From Oleiagrimonas citrea (lineage in GTDB: Bacteria; Pseudomonadota; Gammaproteobacteria; Xanthomonadales; Rhodanobacteraceae), in the NCBI RefSeq assembly GCF_012395255.1, contig NZ_JAAZQD010000001.1:1-64000 (forward strand): a stretch of 64,000 nt of DNA. Direction: 5' to 3'. The notes under the pieces are model-generated. The model worked only from the letters and a program-made list of their open reading frames with translations, ran no database searches and was not told the DNA's origin. The position numbers and the translations under genes were made by a program. Of the stretch, positions 40,077 to 47,652 are shown in pieces; the stretch's first letter is position 1; each line of letters starts with the position of its first letter.

Positions 40077-40370
40077 GTGACCGAGTCGCCCGTGCTCGAA
40101 ATACCGTCTACATTGGCTGAATTGCTTGAACGTGACTTATTGACGCGCTATGGATCACCACTGTTGGGCGGTGACGATTTGCGTTCAGCACTTGGATATC
40201 CCTCGATCGAGGCGTTGCGCCAAGCCATTGCACGAGGCACCGTACCGGTGCCGGTCTTCTCGGTCGCTCACCGACGCGGAAAGTTTGCTTTGGTGAAGGA
40301 TGTCGCGATATGGCTCGCGGCTTTGCGCCAGACCGCCTCCGATCGAAATGAGGAGGTGCCGATGGACTGA
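40077..40370 (+). CDS. Small excisionase/AlpA-like DNA-binding protein
   Basis: 97 residues starting at GTG. The block GGDDLRSALGYPSIEALRQAIARG looks like a winged helix-turn-helix of the excisionase or pyocin-activator type, followed by PVFSVAHRRGKFALVKDVAIWLA. It is divergent from the unknown gene at 38872 and followed by a strong hairpin terminator. It may regulate that gene or direct recombination. No ribosome site is clear. Identity is a fold-level guess. Confidence 0.6.
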   Translation: MTESPVLEIPSTLAELLERDLLTRYGSPLLGGDDLRSALGYPSIEALRQAIARGTVPVPVFSVAHRRGKFALVKDVAIWLAALRQTASDRNEEVPMD

Positions 40371-40414
40371 ATTCGCTCAGCACAACATCAATTCACGGCA
40401 AGCCATGACGCGAA

Positions 40415-40441
40415 AGCCCGGGAGGTTGCGACTCCCGGGCT
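40415..40441 (+). terminator. Rho-independent-like hairpin after the small HTH gene
   Basis: AGCCCGGGAG and CTCCCGGGCT make a perfect 10-bp GC-rich stem with a 7-base loop, 45 bases after the stop at 40370. The trailing sequence TCTCAAGG lacks a full T run. Confidence 0.65.
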
Positions 40442-40607
40442 CTCAAGGTGCGATGGTTTTCGACCCCATCAACCCTACTGTCCTACTCCCACGCTGCCAG
40501 GTCAAGCCCTGTTCACCGTAATGCGTGAACGGGACAGGTTGCGTCATGCCCGCCAACTATTGGCGCCCGCCATGCCCTGCATGGCTGGACTCTACGGAGG
40601 AATTTGC

Positions 40608-42134
40608 ATGACGTCTCTCAAAGAACTGCTACGCCTCGTCCTGACCACAACGCTGTCCAATCGCCAGATCGGGCTCTCGTTGGGGCTGTCGCACAATACC
40701 GTCAACCGGTATCGCCACTTGGCGCGTTCCCAGCCACTTAGCTGGGAGAAACTGGCATCAAGCTCGGAAGATGATCTCGACCGCCTGTTCAACCGAGTCA
40801 CTGGGCGACGCATGGAGAAACAGCATCCGGATTGGGCCTGGGTCCATGAACAGATGCAGATCCCTGGCATGACACGAACCGTGCTGTGGGAGGAGTATCG
40901 GCGCTCGTGCCCCGAGCGGGCCTTAGCGTACTCTCAGTTCTCGCATTATTACCGCCGATATCTGCGTACGCTGAATCCGACAATGCGACAACACCACGCC
41001 CCAGGGGATCGGGCTTTCGTCGACTTCTCGGGTAAACGCCCCAGCTACATCGACCCCTGTAATGGCAAGCATGTGCCCGTCGAACTCTTCGTCGGCGTGC
41101 TCGGACACTCAAACCGTGTGTTTGCCATGGCCTGTCCGAACCAGCGAGTAGCGCACTGGATTCATGCTCACGTTTGCATGTTCGAAGCATTCGGCGGGGC
41201 ACCACGCTTAGTGGTGCCCGACAACTTACGCAGCGCTGTTACCAAATCAGGCCGGGATCCGGTCATCCAGAGAACTTACCAGGACATGGCTGCCCACTAT
41301 GGCACCGCGATACTTCCGGCCCGATCGCGTCGACCGCGAGACAAGGCAAAGGCTGAAGGCGGGGTCCTGATCGTTCAGCGCTGGGTATTGCTCTGCCTTC
41401 GGCATCGAACCTTTTTTTCGTTGGCGGAACTCAATCAAGCCATTCAAGAGCAGGTGGACGCAATCAACCGGCGTCCGTTCAAGAAGATGACAGGCAACCG
41501 GATGGAGCGTTTCGAGGCAGAGGAGCGGGCGGCACTACTGCCGCTCCCCACGACACCCTATGTACTTGGGGAATGGACAGCCTCGCAGGTTGTTCCCACC
41601 GATTATCACGTGCATCTGGACAAGCACTGGTATTCCGTGCCGTTCAGTTACATTGGTCGTGCCGTGGAAGGACGCCTTGCGACGCACTACGTTGAGATTT
41701 ACTGCGCCGGAGTTCGCATAGCGACCCATCCAAGAGGGAAGACAGACGAGACCACGACGGATCCAGGGCACATGCCCAAGGCGCACCGTACCTATGCGGA
41801 GCGGACGCCTGAGAAGTTCCTTGAATGGGCGGAACAGGTGGGGCCAGCTACATCGGCATTCGTGAAGCACCAGTTCGACCGGCAGCACCCTCCGCTCGGA
41901 CTACCGTGCTGCGATCGCGTGAAGGGGCTGGCCCGGAAGTACGGTGTTGCCGAACTCGAAGCTGCTGCGCAACGTGCTGTCGATATCTGCTCGCTATCCG
42001 AAAAAACGTTGAGAGCATTCTTGCGCCATCCACGCCGCCCGGTGGATCAAGCCGAAGCGGAGGATTCCGTTGAGTTGCCAAAGCACGACAACATTCGCGG
42101 TGGCGACTATTACGCTCCTGCCAAGGGGGCCTAA
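40608..42134 (+). CDS. istA: IS21-family transposase IstA
   Basis: 508-residue DDE transposase. The N-terminal helix-turn-helix is LSNRQIGLSLGLSHNTVNRY; the integrase core has Asp in RAFVDFSGKR, Asp in LVVPDNLRSAV and Glu in DKAKAEGGVL. The ATG at 40608 has GGAGG 7 bases upstream; the longer frame from 40521 does not. istB follows after 3 bases. It is the only complete transposase in the 16-kb element, and its right end lies 126 bases beyond istB. Confidence 0.93.
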   Translation: MTSLKELLRLVLTTTLSNRQIGLSLGLSHNTVNRYRHLARSQPLSWEKLASSSEDDLDRLFNRVTGRRMEKQHPDWAWVHEQMQIPGMTRTVLWEEYRRSCPERALAYSQFSHYYRRYLRTLNPTMRQHHAPGDRAFVDFSGKRPSYIDPCNGKHVPVELFVGVLGHSNRVFAMACPNQRVAHWIHAHVCMFEAFGGAPRLVVPDNLRSAVTKSGRDPVIQRTYQDMAAHYGTAILPARSRRPRDKAKAEGGVLIVQRWVLLCLRHRTFFSLAELNQAIQEQVDAINRRPFKKMTGNRMERFEAEERAALLPLPTTPYVLGEWTASQVVPTDYHVHLDKHWYSVPFSYIGRAVEGRLATHYVEIYCAGVRIATHPRGKTDETTTDPGHMPKAHRTYAERTPEKFLEWAEQVGPATSAFVKHQFDRQHPPLGLPCCDRVKGLARKYGVAELEAAAQRAVDICSLSEKTLRAFLRHPRRPVDQAEAEDSVELPKHDNIRGGDYYAPAKGA

Positions 42135-42137
42135 GTC

Positions 42138-42887
42138 ATGAGTCAGCAGCACACCCTGAATACCCTTCGCGACTTGAAACTCCATGGCATGGCAGAGGCG
42201 CTGGAGCGTCAGTTTCAGACCCCAAAGCTGCTTGAGGCCGGATTCGAAGAACGGCTGGCCATGTTGCTCGATGCCGAGCACTTTGCCCGTGAGAACCGGC
42301 GTCTGCAACGCCTGCTTAAGCAAGCGCGACTGAAGGTCAACGCCTGCATCGAAGACATCGACTACCGGCCCGGCCGCGGACTGGATCGCCAGCAGATCAA
42401 CGGTTTGTTGAGTTGCGATTGGATCGAACGACACCAGAATCTGATCATCACGGGTCCAACGGGTGCCGGAAAAACCTGGTTGGCTTGTGCACTTGCGCAC
42501 CAAGCAGCGCGTTGCGGCCTAAGTGCCTCCTACCGTCGCTTGCCACGCCTTCTTGAGGACATGGCAATCGCTCGAGAAGCCGGGAACCTTCCCAACGTGA
42601 GAACACAACTGGCGAAAATAAAATTGCTGGTCTTGGATGACTGGGGACTTGCAACGTTGAATAGGCGCGGCCGTCAGGACCTGCTCGAAATTATCGATGA
42701 TCGAGTAAATAGCAGTTCGACAATCATCACTGCACAGCTTCCGGTTGCCGAATGGCATGCTTATCTTGGCGAGCCAACCATCGCGGACGCCATTCTGGAT
42801 CGGATCGTGCATAGCGCCCACCGCATTCAGCTTCAGGGCGAGTCCATGCGCAAGCTCAAAGCATCGAAGGCAAAGAGCAGCAAATAG
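42138..42887 (+). CDS. istB: IS21-family helper ATPase IstB
   Basis: 249-residue AAA+ ATPase of the DnaC/IstB type that helps IstA choose and capture target DNA. Walker A is GPTGAGKTWLACAL and Walker B is KLLVLDDWGL; sensor-like LLEIIDDRVNSSSTIITAQ follows. Length is typical. Together with IstA it should be able to mobilise the element bounded at 26997 and 43013. Confidence 0.95.
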   Translation: MSQQHTLNTLRDLKLHGMAEALERQFQTPKLLEAGFEERLAMLLDAEHFARENRRLQRLLKQARLKVNACIEDIDYRPGRGLDRQQINGLLSCDWIERHQNLIITGPTGAGKTWLACALAHQAARCGLSASYRRLPRLLEDMAIAREAGNLPNVRTQLAKIKLLVLDDWGLATLNRRGRQDLLEIIDDRVNSSSTIITAQLPVAEWHAYLGEPTIADAILDRIVHSAHRIQLQGESMRKLKASKAKSSK

Positions 42888-42957
42888 GGAGGAACATGCC
42901 AATACCAAGCTCATGGACGAGCTTGGTAAAAGTGGTCAGCACCAGCAGGGTGTTCAA

Positions 42958-43013
42958 GACCAGCGATGTGGTCAGATATTGCCGGATACGGTGGTCAGTT
43001 GATCCGGAATACT
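42958..43013 (-). repeat. Right IS21-type terminus
   Basis: Read on the minus strand it carries TGACCA at element positions 17-22 and 40-45, TCCGGCAA between, then GCTGGTC, matching the left end at 26997-27054. CATCAGG follows immediately outside. Confidence 0.8.
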
Positions 43014-43020
43014 CATCAGG
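43014..43020 (+). repeat. Right 7-bp target-site duplication (CATCAGG)
   Basis: Same seven bases as at 26990-26996. The tniB reading frame resumes at 43021. Confidence 0.9.
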
Positions 43021-43625
43021 CTAATGAAATCTACTCACGTTTTCTCAGCGCGTTAGGAACTCCCCAAGTATCGTCCATGACTGGACGTCATCGAAGACAT
43101 CTTGCGCTTGAACTCGGGAAGGCTTCGGACTTGCGCTTGTTGATTGTTGACGAGATCCAAGACGTGCTTCTATCGACGCCTCGGCAACAAGAGCTGGCGT
43201 TATTGGCAACCAAAGACCTCATGAATTCATTGAAAGTTCCTGTGCTTGCACTTGGAACTGAGGATGCTCGTCATTCCCTGGAAGCCGATCAACACCTCAA
43301 ACGCCGCTTCCAGTTTCGCGAGCTTCCTGCATGGCGTGCCGACGAGTATCTGTGCCATTTCTTGGAGGCCTACGAATCGACGTTGCCTTTGAAAAAACGC
43401 TCAGGCTTGGGCTCGCACAGCATCATGAAGGTGTTGGTCAAGGAAACCGAAGGGCTGATGGGCGAAATTGTCGAACGACTGAGAAATGCGGCTGCCATTG
43501 CTATCGCGTCTGGGATAGAGCGGATTACCGTTGATCTCATAAAGCGTGCCCGGTATGAGGTGCCTCTCACGGGCATATCAGAAAACCGCACTGAGTGGAG
43601 AGCCGGAACGGAGGAGGTCGCATGA
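43021..43625 (+). pseudogene. tniB: TniB ATPase, C-terminal part (gene split by insertion)
   Basis: Continues tniB from ANEIYSRFLSALGTPQ, with Walker B LLIVDEIQDVLL and a sensor region PVLALGTEDARH. In isolation it has an open frame from 42966, but the first residues derive from the inserted element. The end overlaps tniQ (ATGA). Without the N-terminal Walker A it cannot bind ATP normally. Confidence 0.92.
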
Positions 43626-44731
43626 ATCAGCATAAAGGGACTTCACATGCACCCTCAGATATACATTCTCCTACCACTCAGGATGAGCAAAAATGCGAGA
43701 AATTTTCATATCGTTGGTGGCTAACTGCGCCGGGAAGTGATGAGACGTTGCGATCACTCACCGAGCGCGCCGATCGTTTGTACGGTGTTCCCGGTGACGA
43801 TGGCTATGTCTGGCAAGCGTCAGAGAACAGGGGGAAGGATGTTGATGCGCCGTCGAGCATTGAACTTCTTCGCCTGTCACGCATGCTAGGCATGCCAGTG
43901 CAACAGCTTGTTGCTCATCGGTTACACGATCATCCTGCGCTCCTGCATCCAGGTGAGCGGCGCGCCTACTGCCCCCGATGTATTCGAGATGACCAAGTGA
44001 GTGGTCGTCCACGGGCATTTAGAAGAGCCTGGGCGCGTTTTTTTCTCTTGTCTTGCCAGAAACATGATGTTCCGCTGCAGTGGGCTGAGCCCCGATTGGC
44101 GTCCATTGCTGATCCAAACTTGAACCAGGATCTGAAACCTCCGGAGGCGGGAGTGCTAGAGGTTCTGGACCTTGTTCATACATTTGCGCAGACCTTGGAA
44201 GCGTGTCTGTGGCGAAAGCATGCGTGGCCCTCAAATTGGCGGGGTACTGCGCACTTGGCGCGGGCCTTTCTGATCCGCTGTCTTGTGAATGTGACGGGCG
44301 AATATGCTGCTCCTGCAGCTGCTCAACTTTGGCTGTCGCCGGCATTGCGTCCGTGGATCACGTTTCCCTTAAAACCGATCCCCTCCATGGGGCGTAACCC
44401 GTGGGATTGCGTGCGACGAGTGGGGCGGCCGGCTTGGAGACGCGCCGCCTTGTGGTTAACTGCTTGGCAAGTAGTTCCGAAGCTTCCAAAGCGCCTGCGT
44501 CCCCCCACAATTCCGGAGGACTATCTGGATGCGGGTGATAGTTGGTGGGAGCAAACGCCCCGCACCCTACAGCCACATCAGCTGACGTTGCTTTATACCG
44601 CTTTAAAGACTTCTTGCCAGGTGTTATCCAATGAGACATTGCCAGATCGGTCGCGGCTCATTGCGAGCAGCAGAACTAGAAGCTCAAGTCCAAGTGTCGA
44701 CATTGATCAGCTGACGTCGTCAAACGGCTGA
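43622..44731 (+). CDS. tniQ: TniQ/TnsD-like target-selection protein
   Basis: 369 residues. The TniQ signature has a Cys/His zinc-binding block AYCPRCIRDDQ followed by LSCQKHDVPL, after an N-terminal YRWWLTAPGSDETLRSL. TniQ/TnsD proteins bind the chosen target DNA and recruit TniB and TniA. ATG at 43622 overlaps the tniB stop. The gene appears intact. It completes a tniA-tniB-tniQ operon split by the 16-kb insertion. Confidence 0.88.
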   Translation: MNQHKGTSHAPSDIHSPTTQDEQKCEKFSYRWWLTAPGSDETLRSLTERADRLYGVPGDDGYVWQASENRGKDVDAPSSIELLRLSRMLGMPVQQLVAHRLHDHPALLHPGERRAYCPRCIRDDQVSGRPRAFRRAWARFFLLSCQKHDVPLQWAEPRLASIADPNLNQDLKPPEAGVLEVLDLVHTFAQTLEACLWRKHAWPSNWRGTAHLARAFLIRCLVNVTGEYAAPAAAQLWLSPALRPWITFPLKPIPSMGRNPWDCVRRVGRPAWRRAALWLTAWQVVPKLPKRLRPPTIPEDYLDAGDSWWEQTPRTLQPHQLTLLYTALKTSCQVLSNETLPDRSRLIASSRTRSSSPSVDIDQLTSSNG

Positions 44732-44805
44732 CATATGCAAGCAAGAGATCGGGTAATCTACTTGACCTCTACTTGGCACCGCATGAAAAAAGTTTGCGAC
44801 CTAAC

Positions 44806-44832
44806 GATTAGGGATCGTTATCAGGGGTAGGG
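44806..44832 (+). repeat. 27-bp spaced motif, copy 1
   Basis: GATTAG, 5 bases, GTTATC, 3 bases, GGTAGGG. It lies 74 bases after the tniQ stop and before the first peptidase gene. The same motif with identical spacing occurs at 46528 and 51618. Confidence 0.85.
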
Positions 44833-44968
44833 TGGGCACCTACTTTCGCCCGCGACCTCAGCTGGCTATTGCAACCGTACTAGATCGCCTATGAGGCGTG
44901 CAAGAGGTTCCGCTTGAGTCATTGAGTGACATAATGCCGATAGCATCGCTAATACTATAGGAGCGCCA

Positions 44969-45577
44969 TTGGAGCATTTAATCGAAGTCGATTCTCCTGA
45001 GCTCGCTTGTTTTCATGAAGGCGGTCACGCTGACCTAGCCCTTGGCCTCGGTGTTCAGGTTATCGAGTCGGAGCTTCACCGTGGAACGCCACGCTCAGGT
45101 GGGCGAATGAGGGCGTTTGGCACTCCCGAAGACCGAAATCGTGTTGGTCTTGGTGGCTATGCAGCAGAGTTTTATTTGCACAAGATGGGTCGGCTGGTTA
45201 AGCCTGGGGGAGGGCGCCTGACGGATAAGGAATTTATGGACTCCGCAATGAACAATGCAGCGGATGATAAGGTCAGCTACTTCGGCTGTGACTTTGTCCA
45301 GCAGAGTGGATTGTGGCCTGGCGGTCTAGACAGGGAATTCATGAGCCATGGAGCCACAATTTCTAATAGCTTTATGAGGTTTCAAGTCGTTGAAAGTATT
45401 GCAGATGCGCTGCTCATCAAAGATCGCCTAAACGCGCAAGAGATCCTGGCCTCAACTGGTCTCGGGACGCCGCTTCAATACTGTAAGAAATCCCTCCTTG
45501 TCAGAGTAATACCCTTGGGCACAACAATACCCCCGTTTTATGGTTTGCGGTGTGTCGGTCAAGCAACCCCTGAGTGA
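44969..45577 (+). CDS. Small M41-like HExxH metallopeptidase-like protein
   Basis: 202 residues starting at TTG, with AGGAG a few bases upstream. ACFHEGGHADLALGLGVQV near the N-terminus (His16, Glu17, His20) matches the HEAGH zinc motif of FtsH/M41-type peptidases, and EDRNRVGLGGYAAEFYL resembles the following helix in that fold. There is no AAA ATPase domain, so it would be a free peptidase domain. It is 14 bases from the next gene, which also encodes an HExxH protein. No known pathway can be named. Confidence 0.65.
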   Translation: MEHLIEVDSPELACFHEGGHADLALGLGVQVIESELHRGTPRSGGRMRAFGTPEDRNRVGLGGYAAEFYLHKMGRLVKPGGGRLTDKEFMDSAMNNAADDKVSYFGCDFVQQSGLWPGGLDREFMSHGATISNSFMRFQVVESIADALLIKDRLNAQEILASTGLGTPLQYCKKSLLVRVIPLGTTIPPFYGLRCVGQATPE

Positions 45578-45591
45578 GATAACGAAGTGCA

Positions 45592-46533
45592 ATGCCCAGC
45601 GCTGCTGGACACATGTCATTAGCAATTTTCAAGCGGAAAGAAATTATGGCGCAGACAGGCAGTAGAACTACCACAGATGAATATCTTCTGAAGCATCCGC
45701 ATTTGCAGTTTTCTGAATCAGATAGGGCCCGCCTTGAGGAATGTTCAATTCGACTATTCTATCTTGGAAGTGAGCTCCTCGATCGCGCCCGTACTCAGCT
45801 ACCTGCTTCACTTAAGGACTGCCTAATACTGCAGTTCACTAACTACGATACACCACAAGCAAAGGCGGGCGGATTTGCCCCTCACCTGAATATCATAAGC
45901 ATTTCAATGGGCTTGATTCATCGCATTTGGATCGTGTCTCAAGCGCTTAGGATCGAAGAGCATACTCGACTCAATATCGAGCGATCCATGCTGATATTAG
46001 TTCTAGGTCACGAACTGACCCATGTGATGTTTGGGCATAACGAAATCGTGGATGAGGGGCCTATGGAGGAGTCCGCCATGGAAGCTCACTCGGACTACTT
46101 TGCAGGCTTGTATCTAGCTCGATTGATCCAATCTAGAGAAGCTGATGCAACATTGGAGGCGACTTCGGCGGTGGTGGTAATCCTAGCTACTGCTCTGTTG
46201 TTTGCGGAGCTAGGAGGGGAGCGAACGGCAACGCATCACAGCGCGCCAGTTAGATTTCTTGTAGTACTGGCAGGGTATTTGCGTTGGGCCATGGACTATT
46301 GCCCCATTGCGGCGATGCAGATGCAATTCACTCTGGATACTAATAATTTGAAGACGCTCATCAGTGACATTGTGCGAGACGAAGTCCTAACTGACAAAGT
46401 GTACACATGCATTGAGCATGCAATGTCAGCGCACGAAGATTCTTCTGAGACCATAAAGGCCGTAGAAACCTTTCGAAGGAAATGGCACCAACATTCGAGT
46501 CTGCTAGCACCGATCCGAGATCAGCTTGATTAG
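45592..46533 (+). CDS. HExxH metallopeptidase-like protein (M48-like motif)
   Basis: 313 residues. LILVLGHELTHVMFGH (His140, Glu141, His144) is a clear zinc site and MEEHSDYFA-like sequence (EAHSDYFAGLYL, Glu164, Asp168) supplies the downstream ExxxD typical of gluzincins such as M48. A hydrophobic stretch follows (AVVVILATALLFAEL), possibly one membrane helix. An in-frame ATG at 45646 with GGAAAG upstream is a plausible alternative start. The stop codon TAG is inside copy 2 of the 27-bp motif, so the gene end and the repeat coincide. Confidence 0.7.
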   Translation: MPSAAGHMSLAIFKRKEIMAQTGSRTTTDEYLLKHPHLQFSESDRARLEECSIRLFYLGSELLDRARTQLPASLKDCLILQFTNYDTPQAKAGGFAPHLNIISISMGLIHRIWIVSQALRIEEHTRLNIERSMLILVLGHELTHVMFGHNEIVDEGPMEESAMEAHSDYFAGLYLARLIQSREADATLEATSAVVVILATALLFAELGGERTATHHSAPVRFLVVLAGYLRWAMDYCPIAAMQMQFTLDTNNLKTLISDIVRDEVLTDKVYTCIEHAMSAHEDSSETIKAVETFRRKWHQHSSLLAPIRDQLD

Positions 46534-46554
46534 GGCAGGTTATCGAGGGTAGGG
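46528..46554 (+). repeat. 27-bp spaced motif, copy 2
   Basis: GATTAG, 5 bases, GTTATC, 3 bases, GGTAGGG. Its first six bases include the stop codon of the upstream peptidase gene. Confidence 0.85.
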
Positions 46555-47080
46555 CAACTCGATGAGGGGGCGCCGCCCGAGTAGTGATGTTGGAATCAAT
46601 CCGCGCGAACTGATGCTAGAGGTTTGGCTTCAAGCGAGGCCAGTCGCTGCAAGCGGGGGAGGCGAGCAATCCAGATCGGGTTACCCCTACAACGCGAGGG
46701 CGTCTCAAATGCGAAGCTGCTTCCTGGACCACGCCGACCAAGCTGTCAGGCGTAAGCAAGCCGGCACGGAACGTTAGGTGGAACCGGTGCACGGGGCGCT
46801 TAAGCCCGCAGCCCGATCGGAACAGGCTGTCGCGAGATATGAGACAGCTGGTCAGCACAATCCCGGCGAAACTGCAGGGAGAAGGCTTCGATGTTGTATG
46901 TCTCGCGAATGTACGCTCGGCTATTGGTGCCAAGCGTGGTGCCTTTACTGGCCTCGCTGCTCGTTGCTGTAATGGCCAAAACGTTATTTGACCTTCCGGT
47001 CTCCATGGGGGGGGGGGGGCGCACCCGCGTAGCCCGAACTTCCGGCCAACCTTGTAGCGTTGGGGGTAGGTACCAGCGCT
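46555..47080. other. Gene-poor stretch with a 13-G tract
   Basis: No gene I can support. A short hydrophobic frame (MYARLLVPSVVPLLASLLVAVMA, from about 46909) runs into thirteen consecutive G at 47007-47019 and then loses sense, which fits a broken or phase-variable membrane peptide, or an assembly error at the homopolymer. Confidence 0.4.
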
Positions 47081-47236
47081 ATGTATTTCCTCGTTCAATC
47101 CGCACGGCTTCTGCATTGTCAGCGGGGCCACGCGGACTCATGCTATCTCTGCGGTTGCCTGTTAGGCCGTGAACGTCAGGGGCGCTGGGGTGCGTATCGG
47201 CGCTGCCTGGGATGTAGCAAAAACCACTCAATCTAA
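47081..47236 (+). CDS. Possible 51-residue Cys-rich small protein
   Basis: ATG at 47081 opens a 51-residue frame with CYLCGC and CLGC, a spacing that could form a zinc ribbon. It ends 10 bases before the next gene, whose ribosome site overlaps its stop. GGGGGTAGG lies upstream as a weak ribosome site. It may also be a fragment of a larger broken gene beginning before the poly-G tract. Confidence 0.35.
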   Translation: MYFLVQSARLLHCQRGHADSCYLCGCLLGRERQGRWGAYRRCLGCSKNHSI

Positions 47237-47246
47237 GGAGTGATGT

Positions 47247-47477
47247 ATGGCGATCAAGCTACCGCGTGGACTGGACGGGCGGACCCGTGACAAGAACCCG
47301 CCGAAGGCCGGCGAGATCCGTCAGAAGCGAGGCGATACATTGATATCCACCTTGCGCCGAGAGTACGGCGTTAGCTTTGCTGCTGGCTTTCGGTCCGACG
47401 CCAAACTCGAAACTGTGCGCGAGCGCACTGGCAAAAGCCTGCATCAGTTGGTGCGGGACATGCCGAAGAAGAAGTGA
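47247..47477 (+). CDS. Small basic protein of unknown function
   Basis: 76 residues, Lys/Arg-rich at both ends (MAIKLPRGLDGRTRDKNPPK and VRDMPKKK). AAGGAG sits 8 bases before ATG. The centre (LISTLRREYGVSFAAGFRSDAKLETVRERTGKSL) could be two helices binding nucleic acid. It precedes the helical-repeat/nuclease pair on the same strand by about 175 bases, and could be a regulator or antitoxin for it, which is only a guess. Confidence 0.65.
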   Translation: MAIKLPRGLDGRTRDKNPPKAGEIRQKRGDTLISTLRREYGVSFAAGFRSDAKLETVRERTGKSLHQLVRDMPKKK

Positions 47478-47652
47478 ATTTTCGGAGCCTGGATCACTGC
47501 CAGCGATCAGTCGCGCTAGCTATGGCACCTAATCTTCACCCAGCCAGCCGCAACAACCTAGGAGATGTGGTGCCCCCAGGTTTGCCAACATTGGCAACTA
47601 CCGCGCATCATATTTTCAACTGGTTATCTTTCATATCGCAAATTTCTAACCC

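Noticed and set aside
40440..40607. IS21 left end directly upstream of istA
   Set aside because: No TGACCA or TCCGGCAA boxes are present, only a short TTCAC/GTGAA inverted sequence, so the end matching 43013 is the one at 26997.
46760..47170. Possible integron attC sites (GTTAGGT at 46773, GTTAGGC at 47160)
   Set aside because: The GTTRRRY core is matched, but I could not find the partner RYYYAAC core at the right distance or a consistent fold, and 47160 lies in a short open frame.
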